A DNA stretch of 64,000 nucleotides from G965214625 sp965214625 (GCA_965214625.1 OZ243962.1:2480001-2544000), one strand, 5' to 3'; positions 27,127-37,017 are shown, numbered from the stretch's first letter. Numbers and translations are program-made. Notes: generated by a model from the sequence alone, not told the origin.

Positions 27127-27870
27127 CTAAAACATTTTCGCCGCTGCTTGCAGAAGATTTCTTACCGGTTCACTGAACCACATGTCGAGAAATTCCTCCC
27201 GTTTTTGTATTTTTGATTTTTCATATCGGGCGGTAATCGGGCAGGTCCGATTCTGCTTGATCGAAGCGAAAGCGGGCCCGGTGTGCCGGGCGAGGTCACG
27301 GATGCGGTCCAGTGCCCGGGATTCAACCTGTTCGATCGCATGGACTTGATCAATCAGGCCGGGCCGGGCCACCTCTTCCATGAGTGCAAATTCAGCACCG
27401 AATATCATGTTTGTGGCTACCCGATCACCCACCAGTTGCCTGAGCACAAGATCAGCCAGGAGGGGGACCGGAATACCCAACTTGAGTTCATTCAGTCCAA
27501 TGCGTTTTTTGCCCGCCGTGCCGATTCGAAAATCGGTGGCCAGTGCCAGAATGGCACCCCCGGCCACGGCATGGCCCCTCATCGCGCAGAGGGTCGGGAT
27601 AGGCAGGGTATAAATATCATAAAACAACTGGTTGAAATCATCCCAGAACAGGGAGAACTGCTCGCGCTCCATCGGGATCAGGGTCGGCAGGTCGAAGCCA
27701 ATCGAAAAGAATTTATCGCCCCCTGCCAAGACCAGTCCAGAGGAAACGGCCCTCACTTCATCCAATGTGGCTTGCAAGTCATTCAGCAACCCCCGATTGA
27801 TGGCATTAGTGACGCCGTTGTCCAGTCTGATCACGGCCACGTCAGCGTGTTTTTCCAATCGAATTGTCAT
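27127..27870 (-). CDS. Enoyl-CoA hydratase/isomerase family protein
   Basis: Crotonase-fold protein of 247 residues, probably acting on an acyl-CoA. The oxyanion-hole region shows as LAGGDKFFSIGFDLP and MRGHAVAGGAILALATDFRIG, and NELKLGIPVP follows. The catalytic Glu pair of true hydratases is not evident, so isomerase or other crotonase activity is possible. The frame opens upstream at 28017, but the ATG at 27870 gives the family start. It lies four bases after the stop of the HOT-like dehydrogenase gene, clearly in one operon. Confidence 0.88.
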   Translation of the reverse strand: MTIRLEKHADVAVIRLDNGVTNAINRGLLNDLQATLDEVRAVSSGLVLAGGDKFFSIGFDLPTLIPMEREQFSLFWDDFNQLFYDIYTLPIPTLCAMRGHAVAGGAILALATDFRIGTAGKKRIGLNELKLGIPVPLLADLVLRQLVGDRVATNMIFGAEFALMEEVARPGLIDQVHAIEQVESRALDRIRDLARHTGPAFASIKQNRTCPITARYEKSKIQKREEFLDMWFSEPVRNLLQAAAKMF

Positions 27871-27874
27871 GGTA

Positions 27875-29179
27875 TCACCAGTAGTTGACTGCGTTGGCAT
27901 AAATCGTTTCAATGTCGCCCAGGCTGATTGCTCTTGGTGTGTTCTCAATGGCGCGTTTTTGACGGAAAGAGGATGCCGCCAGTTTGCCTGCATCGTCCAT
28001 GTTAAAGCCAACACCACTCAGACCATTAGGGGCATCGGTTTTTTTCATCAAGTCAATGATTTTCTGGGCGATGAGTTCCCCCGCATCTTCCGATGCCGCT
28101 CCCCGCGTATCGGCACCGAGAAACTCGGCCGCTTCCATGTGGCGCTCAGGGGACGCTTCGGCCACGTGACGGAAAATGGCCGGTGCGCTGACAATGACGC
28201 TTATCCCGTGAGGGACAAAGGGAGAGGCAACCGCATAGTCACGGGTCGTGATATCGTGCATGAGATGGGTCACGCCGTAAGACATGGCATGTGGCAGGTG
28301 CGTGCCGGAATTGCCGAATGCCATGCCAGCCAATGTGGCACCCCACATCAGCTTGTCCCTGGCTTCGTGATCGGTATTGTCCTTCACTCCGCGTACCAGA
28401 TACTGCCCGACGATTTCAAGGGCTTTGCTGGCGGCAAGATCACTCCACGGGTTGGCGCCTTGCAACAGGGTCCGCTTTGAAGGGTCGTCTACCTTCTGCC
28501 ATCGGGTATACGCCTTGGCGGTGTAGCATTCTATTGCATGACATAACAGGTCAAATCCGGTAGAGGCCACGACATTGCCCGGCAAGCTGTCGCAGACACC
28601 CGGGTCCACCAATGCCTCATCGGGCAACAGATAAGGGCTGCCGAGCACGAACTTGGTGTTCAGTGCGTTGATTCTGATGACGGCGACAGAGGTGCATTCC
28701 GACCCGGTTCCGGAGGTGGTGGGGCAGGCCAGATGGGGCAACATCGGGCCTGGAATCGATCTGCCCTCTCCGACCGGGGATGCAAAATAGTCGGTGAGAT
28801 CGGCCGGGTGCAGGGCATAGATCATGGACGCCTTGGCGGTATCGATGACTGACCCTCCACCGACTGAAATCACGCCATCAAAATTCCCGCCAGAGAGAAA
28901 TCGGGCGCCGTTGATGATCGTGGCATCATCGGGCTCGATTCGGATGTCGGAAAAGACCGTGACATCCAGTCCGTTGTCTGACAGCGATTGAGAGACGGTG
29001 TTGACATACTCGCCGTCTTTCAGAAAATGATCGGTAAACAAGGCGATTCGGGTCATTCCCCTGTTAGAGGCCCTCACGCCGGCCTCGGCCAGGCAACCCC
29101 GCCCGAAAGTCAGTTTGGGCATCATGACGGTAAAACTTTCAGCACCGGTTTGGCACGGAGAAAAATATTGGCAACCCAT
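27875..29179 (-). CDS. Iron-containing alcohol dehydrogenase, hydroxyacid-oxoacid transhydrogenase (HOT/ADHFE1) type
   Basis: 434 residues of the Fe-ADH fold: GGGSVIDTAKA (NAD-binding, about 104-114), CPTTSGTGSECTSVAV, FDLLCHAIECYT and GTHLPHAMSYGV with metal-binding His. The insert with ANPWSDLAASKALEIV and the C-terminal EAAEFLGADTR match the HOT branch, which exchanges 4-hydroxybutyrate with 2-oxoglutarate. The true substrate is not proven. Transcribed with the enoyl-CoA hydratase gene, suggesting a small hydroxy-acid/acyl-CoA pathway. Confidence 0.88.
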   Translation of the reverse strand: MGCQYFSPCQTGAESFTVMMPKLTFGRGCLAEAGVRASNRGMTRIALFTDHFLKDGEYVNTVSQSLSDNGLDVTVFSDIRIEPDDATIINGARFLSGGNFDGVISVGGGSVIDTAKASMIYALHPADLTDYFASPVGEGRSIPGPMLPHLACPTTSGTGSECTSVAVIRINALNTKFVLGSPYLLPDEALVDPGVCDSLPGNVVASTGFDLLCHAIECYTAKAYTRWQKVDDPSKRTLLQGANPWSDLAASKALEIVGQYLVRGVKDNTDHEARDKLMWGATLAGMAFGNSGTHLPHAMSYGVTHLMHDITTRDYAVASPFVPHGISVIVSAPAIFRHVAEASPERHMEAAEFLGADTRGAASEDAGELIAQKIIDLMKKTDAPNGLSGVGFNMDDAGKLAASSFRQKRAIENTPRAISLGDIETIYANAVNYW

Positions 29180-29499
29180 GGTCAGATTTGTCGATCAGGA
29201 AAAAAAGATGGTATCACTAAACGGAATCGCATGCTGTCTCCGGTTTCACGGAAAATGATCTTCGAAGGTCAATAGCGATTCTCACAAAGAAACAGATTGA
29301 GGTGTCGCTACAACCATTTTCTGATGGCTGACTGCCAACCCGCCAACAGTTGTTGGTGTGGCGTGTCCGGCATGAAGCGTAAACCGCCGATGCTGCCACT
29401 GGTGACTGCCTGCAGCGAGGCAAACAGATCGGCTCACCCGATTGCTTCCGGACCGGGCAGGCCGATGGATGATGAACCGTCGAATCATCAGCAGGATAC
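29180..29499. other. Intergenic stretch between HOT-like and aminotransferase genes
   Basis: About 320 bp. No gene or regulatory site recognised. The minus-strand frame at 29217-29507 is Cys/Ser-rich and looks random. Confidence 0.4.
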
Positions 29500-30687
29500 T
29501 CAACCACTCACGGCCATCAGCGCATCCGCAAAGTCGGTGATCTGTCGGTCGTTTCTCAATCCGGCGATATTAATCCGGCCACCGGCCACACTGTAGATAC
29601 CGAACTCTTTTATCAGGCGCTCGGTCTGATTCTGGTCAAGCACCAGAAGTGAAAACATGCCGCGATGGTCAGCGATAAAATTCCAGTCATTGTTCCCGGT
29701 CCTCTCCCGCAGCGTATCACTTAACCGTTTTCGCAGATTGAGAATACGGTTTCTCATCCCGGTCAATTCGCCTTCCCATTGTTGTCTGAGGGTCTCGTCG
29801 GACAGGATCAGACTGACCAGGGCGGCGCCATGGTCAGGCGGCATGGAGTATGAACTGCGTGCTGCACTGAGAATATGGCCCTTCGCGATATCCGCCTGCA
29901 AAGGGGTTTCCCCGAGCAGCAGCGCACACCCGACCCGTTCCCGGTACAGACCGAAGTTTTTTGAGCAAGAACTGGCGACCACCATCGATTCCACGTCTTC
30001 AGTCAGCCTGCGAATCCCGTAAACGTCTTTTTCCAGTGAATCTCCGAATCCCTGGTAGGCGAGGTCGATAAATGGAAAGAAGCCCCTTTTTGTACACAAC
30101 CTCGCGATTTCATCCCATGCTTCGTGACTCAGCTCAGCGCCACTCGGATTGTGACAGCAGCCATGCAGCACCACGATATCGTTGGAGTCCAACGTGGCGA
30201 GTTTTGACAACAATGCCTCTTCGTCAACTGTTCTGGTCTGGCGGTTCAGGTAAGGATAGGTATCGATGTGAAAACCGGTCTGTCTGAAGATCGGATAATG
30301 ATTCCCCCAGGTCGGGTCACTGACCCAGATTGTCCTGTCGCTCGCGATTCGGAACAACATATCCGACAGCATGCGAAGGGCACCACATCCACCAGGTGTC
30401 TGTACGCCCCTGATCCTGTCGCTGGCAGCGGTCTCGCCGAATATCAGGTCGATGATCCTGTGGTTGAATGTTTCATCTCCGGCCAAACCGACATAGGCCT
30501 TCGTCGTTTGTTGGCGATGAAGTTGGGTTTCTGCTGTACGAACGGCCTGCATGATGGGTGTCTGCCCCTGTGCATCCTTAAACACGCCGATACCGACATC
30601 GATTTTGTCCGGTCGGGGGTCCTTGTTGTAAAGGTCGATCAGCTTGATAATGGGGTCTGCTGGCGTTGGTTTAAATTTCTCAAACAT
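29500..30687 (-). CDS. Aromatic/aspartate aminotransferase (class I, AspC/TyrB type)
   Basis: PLP enzyme that transfers amino groups between aromatic amino acids or aspartate and 2-oxoglutarate. 395 residues with the dimer N-arm MFEKFKPTPADPI, CCHNPSG (Asn/Pro of the cofactor site), the PLP Lys in SSCSKNFGLYRERVG, and the C-terminal Arg-containing GRINIAGL. These are hallmarks of the gammaproteobacterial AspC/TyrB group. It is divergent from the EamA transporter gene. Confidence 0.93.
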   Translation of the reverse strand: MFEKFKPTPADPIIKLIDLYNKDPRPDKIDVGIGVFKDAQGQTPIMQAVRTAETQLHRQQTTKAYVGLAGDETFNHRIIDLIFGETAASDRIRGVQTPGGCGALRMLSDMLFRIASDRTIWVSDPTWGNHYPIFRQTGFHIDTYPYLNRQTRTVDEEALLSKLATLDSNDIVVLHGCCHNPSGAELSHEAWDEIARLCTKRGFFPFIDLAYQGFGDSLEKDVYGIRRLTEDVESMVVASSCSKNFGLYRERVGCALLLGETPLQADIAKGHILSAARSSYSMPPDHGAALVSLILSDETLRQQWEGELTGMRNRILNLRKRLSDTLRERTGNNDWNFIADHRGMFSLLVLDQNQTERLIKEFGIYSVAGGRINIAGLRNDRQITDFADALMAVSG

Positions 30688-30801
30688 GTTCTCAAATCAA
30701 ATCAGGGGGCAAAAGGAGATTATAGTCATCGGGATAGGCCGTTTGTGTTAGCATTTCACCTTCCCCGGTTATCGTCACCCAAGCCGAAAATCACATTCTC
30801 A

Positions 30802-31746
30802 ATGAACGTTGGCAGTCAGATTGTGCTTCAGCAATCTCACAATCCAATACTGGGCTTTTCGGCGATGTTGACCAGTGTTCTGCTGTTTTCTGTCATGGAT
30901 TCGGTTGTCAAATGGTTGGGGGGTGTTTATCCCACCCATCAAATCATGTTTTTCCGTTGTGCAGTTGCACTGGTGCCTGTCCTGTACTTCGTATGGCGCG
31001 CAGGAGGTATCGAACGCCTCAGAACCCGGCGGCCGGGGATGCATGTACTGCGTTCGGTTGTAGGCATGTCCGCGATGGGTTGTGCCTTTTATGGTTTTTC
31101 GACGTTGCCATTGGCGGTTGCTTCATCGGTTTTTTATACCGCACCCCTGTTTGCCACCGCCTTTTCAGTGCCCATGCTCGGAGAACGCGTCGGCCGGCAG
31201 CGCTGGTGCTGTATCCTGGTCGGTTTGGTCGGTACACTGATTGTGATCAGACCCGGTTCGGCCGTGTTTTCCCTGGGCAGCGTCATCATGCTGATGGCCT
31301 CGCTTTTGGTGGCATTATCGACCAATATTATCAGAAAGCTGAGCGCGGATGATGATGCGGTGTGCATCACGTTCTATTTTACATTGAGCGGTACCCTGGT
31401 TACATCGGTGATTGGCCTGTGGTGGGGATGGCGACTGCCGACCGGGTGGGATCTGGTGTTGTTGATGAGTGTCGGGTTACTGGGGGGATGTGCGCAGTAT
31501 GCATTGACGCGGAGTTTTCGTTATGCTGAAGTCGGCCTGCTGGCGCCGTTGAAATATTTTTCCATTGTGATTGGCGGGGTGATTGGCTATGTTGTCTGGT
31601 CCGAGACGCCGGATTTGATGACGATACTCGGTATTGGAATCATTATTGCCAGTGGTTTTTATGCGATGGTCCGAGAAACCGCTGTCCATGGACAGCGTGT
31701 CAGGACCGGCGTAAAGCGGGCGATGACCGTGACCGTCGACAGATAG
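30802..31746 (+). CDS. EamA/DMT family transporter
   Basis: Ten-helix inner-membrane transporter of the drug/metabolite superfamily. 314 residues in two repeated EamA halves; the first has MDSVVKWL near 22, the second ends with VIWSETPDL-type motifs and IGIIIASGFYAM. The ATG at 30802 puts the first helix directly at the N-terminus; the much longer upstream frame overlaps the aminotransferase on the other strand and is not real. Substrate unknown. It is a paralogue of the proteins at 50073 and 63795. BolA follows after 64 bp. Confidence 0.86.
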   Translation: MNVGSQIVLQQSHNPILGFSAMLTSVLLFSVMDSVVKWLGGVYPTHQIMFFRCAVALVPVLYFVWRAGGIERLRTRRPGMHVLRSVVGMSAMGCAFYGFSTLPLAVASSVFYTAPLFATAFSVPMLGERVGRQRWCCILVGLVGTLIVIRPGSAVFSLGSVIMLMASLLVALSTNIIRKLSADDDAVCITFYFTLSGTLVTSVIGLWWGWRLPTGWDLVLLMSVGLLGGCAQYALTRSFRYAEVGLLAPLKYFSIVIGGVIGYVVWSETPDLMTILGIGIIIASGFYAMVRETAVHGQRVRTGVKRAMTVTVDR

Positions 31747-31810
31747 GCGTGCGGTGACGGTAAAATTCACCGATAATAGGGCTGATTCGATCAACACTGA
31801 CCTTATCCAA

Positions 31811-32125
31811 ATGAACATACAATCCACCATTCAAACCAAGCTGGGGGCGTTTAAACCCGACCATCTGGAAGTGATTAATGAGAGTGTCATGCACAATGTT
31901 CCGGACGGTTCGGAGTCACATTTTAAAGTTGTCATTGTCACAACCGCTTTCGAGGGGAAAGGACTGGTTGCAAGACATCGTCTGGTCAATGAATGTCTCA
32001 AAGCGGAACTCTCCGGGAAAATCCATGCGCTCGCGCTACATACCATGACACCGGACGAGTGGTTTGACAAGGCCGGACAGTCTGCAGATTCCCCGCTTTG
32101 TGCGGGGGGGCAACGAACCAACTGA
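31811..32125 (+). CDS. bolA: BolA family protein
   Basis: Small morphogene/iron-related regulator, often working with monothiol glutaredoxins. 104 residues with the BolA core: PDHLEVINESVMHNVPDGSE, HFKVVIVTTAFEGKGLVARHR with its conserved His, and LSGKIHALALHTMTPDEW. The start at 31811 follows the usual MNIQSTIQTKL N-terminus. Followed by djlA 40 bp downstream. Confidence 0.93.
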   Translation: MNIQSTIQTKLGAFKPDHLEVINESVMHNVPDGSESHFKVVIVTTAFEGKGLVARHRLVNECLKAELSGKIHALALHTMTPDEWFDKAGQSADSPLCAGGQRTN

Positions 32126-32164
32126 AATGGTTTTCACTAACCATCATTCCGGAGGGGATCGCTA

Positions 32165-32944
32165 ATGGCCTGGTGGGGGAAAGTGGTTGGCGGGATGTTC
32201 GGCCTGATGCTTGGCGGACCGATCGGGGCATTGCTCGGCGCGGCGTTTGGTCATCAACTGGATGAAAGGAGGGCGCATTCCCGGGAGCGTATCGGTTTTC
32301 ATCCAGGCGATCAGGAACGGACGCAGGCGGCGTTTTTTACCGCCACTTTTTCGGTGATCGGGCATATTTCCAAAGCTGATGGTCGAGTTTCACGGGAAGA
32401 AATTGCCCTGTCACAGTCGATCATGAATCATATGCGCTTGACCGGCGAGCAAAGAAAGGCGGCGATCGCCTTGTTTAATGAGGGCAAGAATCAATCTTTT
32501 GACCTTGACGAGGTGCTGTTGCAGTTCAGGCACGAATGTCACCGACGGTCGACGCTGATGCAGATGTTTCTGGAAATACAGGTTCAGGCCGCGTTTGCCG
32601 ATGGCAAGCTGGATCCGAGTGAAAATCAAGTCCTGGTTCACATCGCGGATCTCCTGGGTTTCAGTCCACGACATCTGCAAGAGATTATCGAGCGGGTGCG
32701 GGGAGCAGGGAGCGCCCATGCAGAGAGTGGGGGCATGGCGCTGGAGGATGCCTACCGGGTTCTCGGTGTGACCGAGCGCACGCCGCTCAGTGAGATCAAG
32801 CGAACCTATCGGCGGTTGTTGAGCCAGCATCATCCGGACAAGCTGGTATCGAAGGGGCTGCCCGAGGAGATGATTAAGCTGGCGAATGAAAAGACGCATG
32901 AAATTCGTACTGCGTGGCAGAAAGTGCAGGAGGTCAGGCAATAG
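32165..32944 (+). CDS. djlA: Co-chaperone DjlA
   Basis: Membrane-anchored J-domain protein that stimulates DnaK. 259 residues: a glycine-rich N-terminal transmembrane segment (about 5-28, KVVGGMFGLMLGGPIGALLG), a central TerB-like domain, and a C-terminal J domain (about 195-259) with the HPD tripeptide in SQHHPDKLVSKG. This architecture is unique to DjlA. Ribosome binding site GGAGGGG ends 6 bp before the ATG. Confidence 0.95.
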   Translation: MAWWGKVVGGMFGLMLGGPIGALLGAAFGHQLDERRAHSRERIGFHPGDQERTQAAFFTATFSVIGHISKADGRVSREEIALSQSIMNHMRLTGEQRKAAIALFNEGKNQSFDLDEVLLQFRHECHRRSTLMQMFLEIQVQAAFADGKLDPSENQVLVHIADLLGFSPRHLQEIIERVRGAGSAHAESGGMALEDAYRVLGVTERTPLSEIKRTYRRLLSQHHPDKLVSKGLPEEMIKLANEKTHEIRTAWQKVQEVRQ

Positions 32945-33144
32945 TCTCGCCTTTCAGTCGGCCTGGAGAAAGGGTGGCTGTCGTTTTGCGATTCACTGAT
33001 GGGATAAATCAAAGACAGTTCAATCCATGCCGAGGATGATGTGTTGTTGATGTTGCCAGGGCCGTCTGGGCTTTTGATATCGAACAGGGCTGGATTCCCC
33101 CGAGAGTACGAATCTCGAGTCATCCAACCAAGTCACCAAACCGC

Positions 33145-34050
33145 ATGACAAATGTCCGCTTATCCAAGCTGTACCTGAATACCCCCCTGATCAGGTCGAT
33201 TCCGTTGAGTCGGAAAGTGGGTGCCGAAGTATGGTTGAAGCTCGAGGCGGTACAACCATCCGGATCGTTTAAATTACGGGGTATGGGATACAAGGCGTGT
33301 ATAGAGAAAGAAAACGGAGCCGAAAAATTTATCAGTTCTTCTGGCGGTAATGCCGGACTGGCGGTTGCGTATGCCGGGATGACGCTGAACGTTCCGGTTT
33401 CAGTGTATGTGCCTCATTCCACTGATAGTCGAACCATCCGAAAGCTGGAACAATTCGATGCAAGGGTCGTGGTGACTGGACAACACTGGGCAGAAACACA
33501 CCAACAGGCGATGCTTGGGCTGGGTCACCCGGGTACGGTCTATTTCCATCCGTTTGATGATCCATTGGTCTGGCAGGGGAATGCGACATTGATCGGTGAA
33601 GTGGTCCGGAGTGGCATCAGACCGGATATGGTTGTATGTTCAGTGGGCGGCGGCGGTTTGTTTTGTGGTATCAAGCAGGGGTTGCAACAGCATGGTTTGG
33701 ATGAGAGAAAAATCGTCACTGTTGAAACAACGGGAGCGGATGCCCTTTATCAGTCCAGGGTGCAGAACCGGCATGTGACGCTTCCGGGTATCAGCTCCAA
33801 GGCAAGTTCCCTGGGCGCCGTGAAGGTCTGCAATCAGGCGTATGCCTATCTTTGCCATCGTGCCGTGCAGTGTGAAACCGTCACCGATGAAGAAGCCAGG
33901 ATGGCCTGTGACCGGTTTCTCGAAGATCACCGCATCAAGGTGGAGCTGGCCTGCGGCGCGGCGCTTGCCGTGCTGTATGAGAACCGGCAAGGATTGTTCG
34001 AGGGCATGAAAAATATCGTGGTGGTCGTCTGTGGTGGAGTCAATCAGTAA
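33145..34050 (+). CDS. Serine/threonine dehydratase-like PLP enzyme (serine dehydratase type)
   Basis: Fold-type II PLP enzyme, probably L-serine deaminase or a relative. 301 residues; PLP Lys in PSGSFKLRGMG (about 41), SSSGGNAGLAVAYAG for the substrate carboxylate, and CSVGGGGLFCG for PLP phosphate. The short length without an ACT domain resembles the eukaryotic-type serine dehydratase. Threonine is a possible alternative substrate. It stands alone. Confidence 0.9.
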   Translation: MTNVRLSKLYLNTPLIRSIPLSRKVGAEVWLKLEAVQPSGSFKLRGMGYKACIEKENGAEKFISSSGGNAGLAVAYAGMTLNVPVSVYVPHSTDSRTIRKLEQFDARVVVTGQHWAETHQQAMLGLGHPGTVYFHPFDDPLVWQGNATLIGEVVRSGIRPDMVVCSVGGGGLFCGIKQGLQQHGLDERKIVTVETTGADALYQSRVQNRHVTLPGISSKASSLGAVKVCNQAYAYLCHRAVQCETVTDEEARMACDRFLEDHRIKVELACGAALAVLYENRQGLFEGMKNIVVVVCGGVNQ

Positions 34051-34202
34051 TCTCATTTCTAGGGACTGGATCATCCAGACTTCCCTATCGCTTATGTAAT
34101 CGATTCCGGTCTCCCGTTACCAGGTATACCTTTGAGGTTGCCTCGGCAAGTGGTCTTGATCCGTCTCTTGGGTATCCGGTATGGAGCAGTGACGGGGGAG
34201 AG
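34051..34202. other. Left part of an 885-bp region lacking known genes
   Basis: The stretch between the serine dehydratase-like gene and EF-G2 spans 34051-34935. Apart from the short frame at 34203, I see no recognisable gene. A possible hairpin with GGGG/CCCC arms and a T-rich flank lies near 34417-34440. Several other open frames (34477-34710, 34544-34762, 34468-34686) have no recognisable content. Confidence 0.4.
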
Positions 34203-34376
34203 ATGAAGCTGTCTTTTTCAGATGAAATGCCAGCCTGGTCAGGCGCACTCGAACATGTCGGTCGGGCCATGGACTGGCCCTGTCTTCCGATGGCAGCGGG
34301 CGTTGCATCAAACGTTTTATTCGATGACCTGTCCCTGAAAGGAGATGTGCCACTGCCCACGGAAACAGAACTGTGA
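34203..34376 (+). CDS. Hypothetical small protein, 57 residues
   Basis: Reads MKLSFSDEMPAWSGALEHVG and ends DVPLPTETEL. A strong purine run GGGGGAGAG directly precedes the ATG and would act as ribosome binding site. Mildly acidic with no transmembrane helix. I do not recognise the family. It may be a real small gene or chance. Confidence 0.25.
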   Translation: MKLSFSDEMPAWSGALEHVGRAMDWPCLPMAAGVASNVLFDDLSLKGDVPLPTETEL

Positions 34377-34935
34377 ATGGAAAGAACGGATAACCGGTTG
34401 TGGAAAAGGCGTACGGGGAAAGTCCCCCCTCGTTTTGTGTACTGATTCTACTCTTGGAGGCATCGGTTCATAAGAGTTGGAGCCGCTTCAAAAACAGGGT
34501 CGGAGTATATTGACCATCAGTATGTTGCCCGTGCTGCGGGTTTTTGGATTCGAGATTCCCATTCCCCATACTCCAGTACGCCGATGCAATGGAAAGACGT
34601 GTTGTCTGGTCAATGTGGACCCGACCAATCCTTGTTACCTCGGTTGTGCCGACAGCGTGGCTTATGGGGGGTGCGATGATGAACACTCTGTTGATAAAGG
34701 GTCACTTTAGGCAGCCCAGCGACTCTGCAGCTGGGACTGTCAATGAACGCTGGGTAGACTGAGATCTGGATCATGCATCAGTTGGCCCGTTGGCAAGTCG
34801 GGGAAGGCTGGAACCGTTGTATTTGCTTGTGAGTAGTGCTGAATTCGTGGGATAAATGTTGTATCATCGCGCCCCTTCACGGGGACAGGACATTTGAGTG
34901 CTGCCCTTCGGACATTTTTTGTTTTGCTTAATGAC

Positions 34936-37017
34936 ATGACTGATCTATCCAAATATCGGAACATCGGTATTTTCGCACACGTTGATGCCGGGAAAACCAC
35001 GACGACAGAACGCATTTTAAGTCTTACCGGAAAGATACATAAAATCGGCGAGGTGCATGATGGCGAGGCCACCACCGATTTCATGGACCAGGAGCGCGAA
35101 CGGGGCATCACCATCCAGTCTGCGGCAACAACGGCGATATGGGCGGACCATCGACTGAATATCATCGATACTCCCGGGCACGTGGATTTCACCATCGAAG
35201 TCTATCGTTCTTTAAAGGTGCTCGATGGCGGGGTGGGTGTTTTTTGCGGTTCCGGTGGCGTTGAGCCCCAATCCGAGACAAACTGGCGATATGCCAACGA
35301 CTCTGAAGTAGCCAGGATTATTTTTGTCAACAAGCTGGACCGTATCGGCGCTGATTTCTATCGCGTTACCGATCAGATCAAGCAGGTCTTGGGCGCCAAT
35401 CCCCTTGTGATGACGTTACCCATTGGCATTGAAGATGATTTTACTGGAGTGGTTGATCTGCTGACCCGCGAAGCCTGGATATGGGATGGTTCCGGTGATC
35501 CGCTGAATTATCACATTGAAGCCGTGCCAGCCAACATGGTCGATCAGGTCGAAGCGTACCGTGAGGCATTGATTGAGACTGCCCTGGAGCAGGATGACGA
35601 TGCAATGGAACAATATCTCGAAGGCGAAGAGCCCTCATTGGACGCGCTCAAGGCCTGCATTCGCAAAGGAACGGTCAACCTTGATTTTTTTCCGACTTAT
35701 TGTGGTTCGGCATTCAAAAACAAGGGAGTGCAACTGGTGCTCAATGCGGTCGTTGATTATTTGCCCAGTCCGGTCGAGGTCAAACCACAGCCTGAAGTGG
35801 ATATGGAGGGGCACGAGACCGGTGAGTTTGCCATCGTGGACCCGGACAAACCACTGCGTGCGCTGGCTTTCAAGATTATGGATGATCGATACGGTGCATT
35901 GACTTTTTTGAGGTTGTATTCGGGAAGAATAGACAAGGGAACGAACGTTCTGAATACGTTCACCGGAAAGACCGAACGGATCGGTCGAATCGTGGAAATG
36001 CATGCTGATTCACGAAAAGAGCTCAGTTCGGCCCAAGCGGGTGACATTGTTGCGGTTCTGGGGATGAAAAACGTACAGACCGGACATACGTTATGCGATC
36101 CGAGGGCACCTGCAACACTGGAGCCGATGGTTTTCCCGGACCCGGTGATTTCGATGTCTGTTGCGCCCAAAGACAAGGCCGCTTCCGAAAAGCTTGGTGT
36201 CGCACTGGGCAAGATGATTGCTGAAGATCCTTCATTTCGGGTCGAAACCGACGAAGACAGCGGGGAGACAATCCTGAAAGGCATGGGGGAACTCCATCTT
36301 GATATCAAGGTGGATATCTTGAGAAGGACCCACAATGTCAGTGTCCAGGTGGGCAAGCCCCAAGTCGCCTATCGCGAGACCATCACGCGACGGGTTGAAG
36401 ATGTCTATACTCACAAGAAGCAAACCGGTGGAGCGGGTCAGTTTGGTCGTATTGACTATATTATCGAACCGGGAGAACCGGGCAGCGGTTATGTGTTTGA
36501 GTCAAGGGTTACCGGGGGTAATGTCCCCCGGGAGTTCTGGCCGGCGGTGGACAAGGGTTTCAGGGATTGTATGGAGGTGGGTGTCTTGGCCGGATACCCT
36601 TGTGTCGATGTCAAGGTCACCCTGATGGATGGTGCCTACCATGCGGTAGACTCTTCTGCAGTGGCCTTTGAGATAGCGGCAAAGAGTGCCTATCGCCAAA
36701 CCATGGTCAAAGCCGGACCGCAGTTGATGGAGCCGATTATGCGAGTCGATGTCTATACCCCGGAAGCCCATGTGGGGGATGTCATTGGAGACCTGAACCG
36801 ACGAAGGGGAATGATCAAGTCCCAGAGTGCCAATCCAACCGGTGTGCATGTGAGCGGTGAAGTGCCCTTGGCGGAAATGTTCGGATATATCGGTGACTTG
36901 AGAACCATGACATCGGGTCGGGGCCAGTTCACCATGGAATTCGTCCACTATCAGCCTTGTCCGAAAACGATCGCGGACGAAGTGATTAAAGAGGTCGAAG
37001 CGAGAAATGCCGCTTGA
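34936..37017 (+). CDS. Elongation factor G, second type (EF-G2)
   Basis: GTPase of the translational translocase family, 693 residues. All G motifs are clear: AHVDAGKTTTTE (G1), RGITIQSAATT (G2), DTPGHVDFTIEVYRSL (G3) and FVNKLDRIGADF (G4), followed by domains II-V. It is not in the str operon (no rpsL, rpsG or tuf nearby) and matches the stand-alone EF-G2 of Vibrio/Shewanella/Pseudomonas type (VGVFCGSGGVEPQSETNWRYA). It may act in ribosome recycling or special conditions; another fusA likely exists elsewhere. The upstream start at 34894 is in frame, but 34936 gives the conserved MTDLSKYRNIG. Confidence 0.93.
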   Translation: MTDLSKYRNIGIFAHVDAGKTTTTERILSLTGKIHKIGEVHDGEATTDFMDQERERGITIQSAATTAIWADHRLNIIDTPGHVDFTIEVYRSLKVLDGGVGVFCGSGGVEPQSETNWRYANDSEVARIIFVNKLDRIGADFYRVTDQIKQVLGANPLVMTLPIGIEDDFTGVVDLLTREAWIWDGSGDPLNYHIEAVPANMVDQVEAYREALIETALEQDDDAMEQYLEGEEPSLDALKACIRKGTVNLDFFPTYCGSAFKNKGVQLVLNAVVDYLPSPVEVKPQPEVDMEGHETGEFAIVDPDKPLRALAFKIMDDRYGALTFLRLYSGRIDKGTNVLNTFTGKTERIGRIVEMHADSRKELSSAQAGDIVAVLGMKNVQTGHTLCDPRAPATLEPMVFPDPVISMSVAPKDKAASEKLGVALGKMIAEDPSFRVETDEDSGETILKGMGELHLDIKVDILRRTHNVSVQVGKPQVAYRETITRRVEDVYTHKKQTGGAGQFGRIDYIIEPGEPGSGYVFESRVTGGNVPREFWPAVDKGFRDCMEVGVLAGYPCVDVKVTLMDGAYHAVDSSAVAFEIAAKSAYRQTMVKAGPQLMEPIMRVDVYTPEAHVGDVIGDLNRRRGMIKSQSANPTGVHVSGEVPLAEMFGYIGDLRTMTSGRGQFTMEFVHYQPCPKTIADEVIKEVEARNAA

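Noticed and set aside
30268..30801. N-terminal extension of the EamA transporter at 30802
   Set aside because: The extension is antisense to the aminotransferase and has no membrane or domain features; the ATG at 30802 starts at the first helix.
34477..34710. 77-residue Cys-rich plus-strand frame
   Set aside because: Begins with TTG, overlaps other open frames of similar length, and has no known motif.
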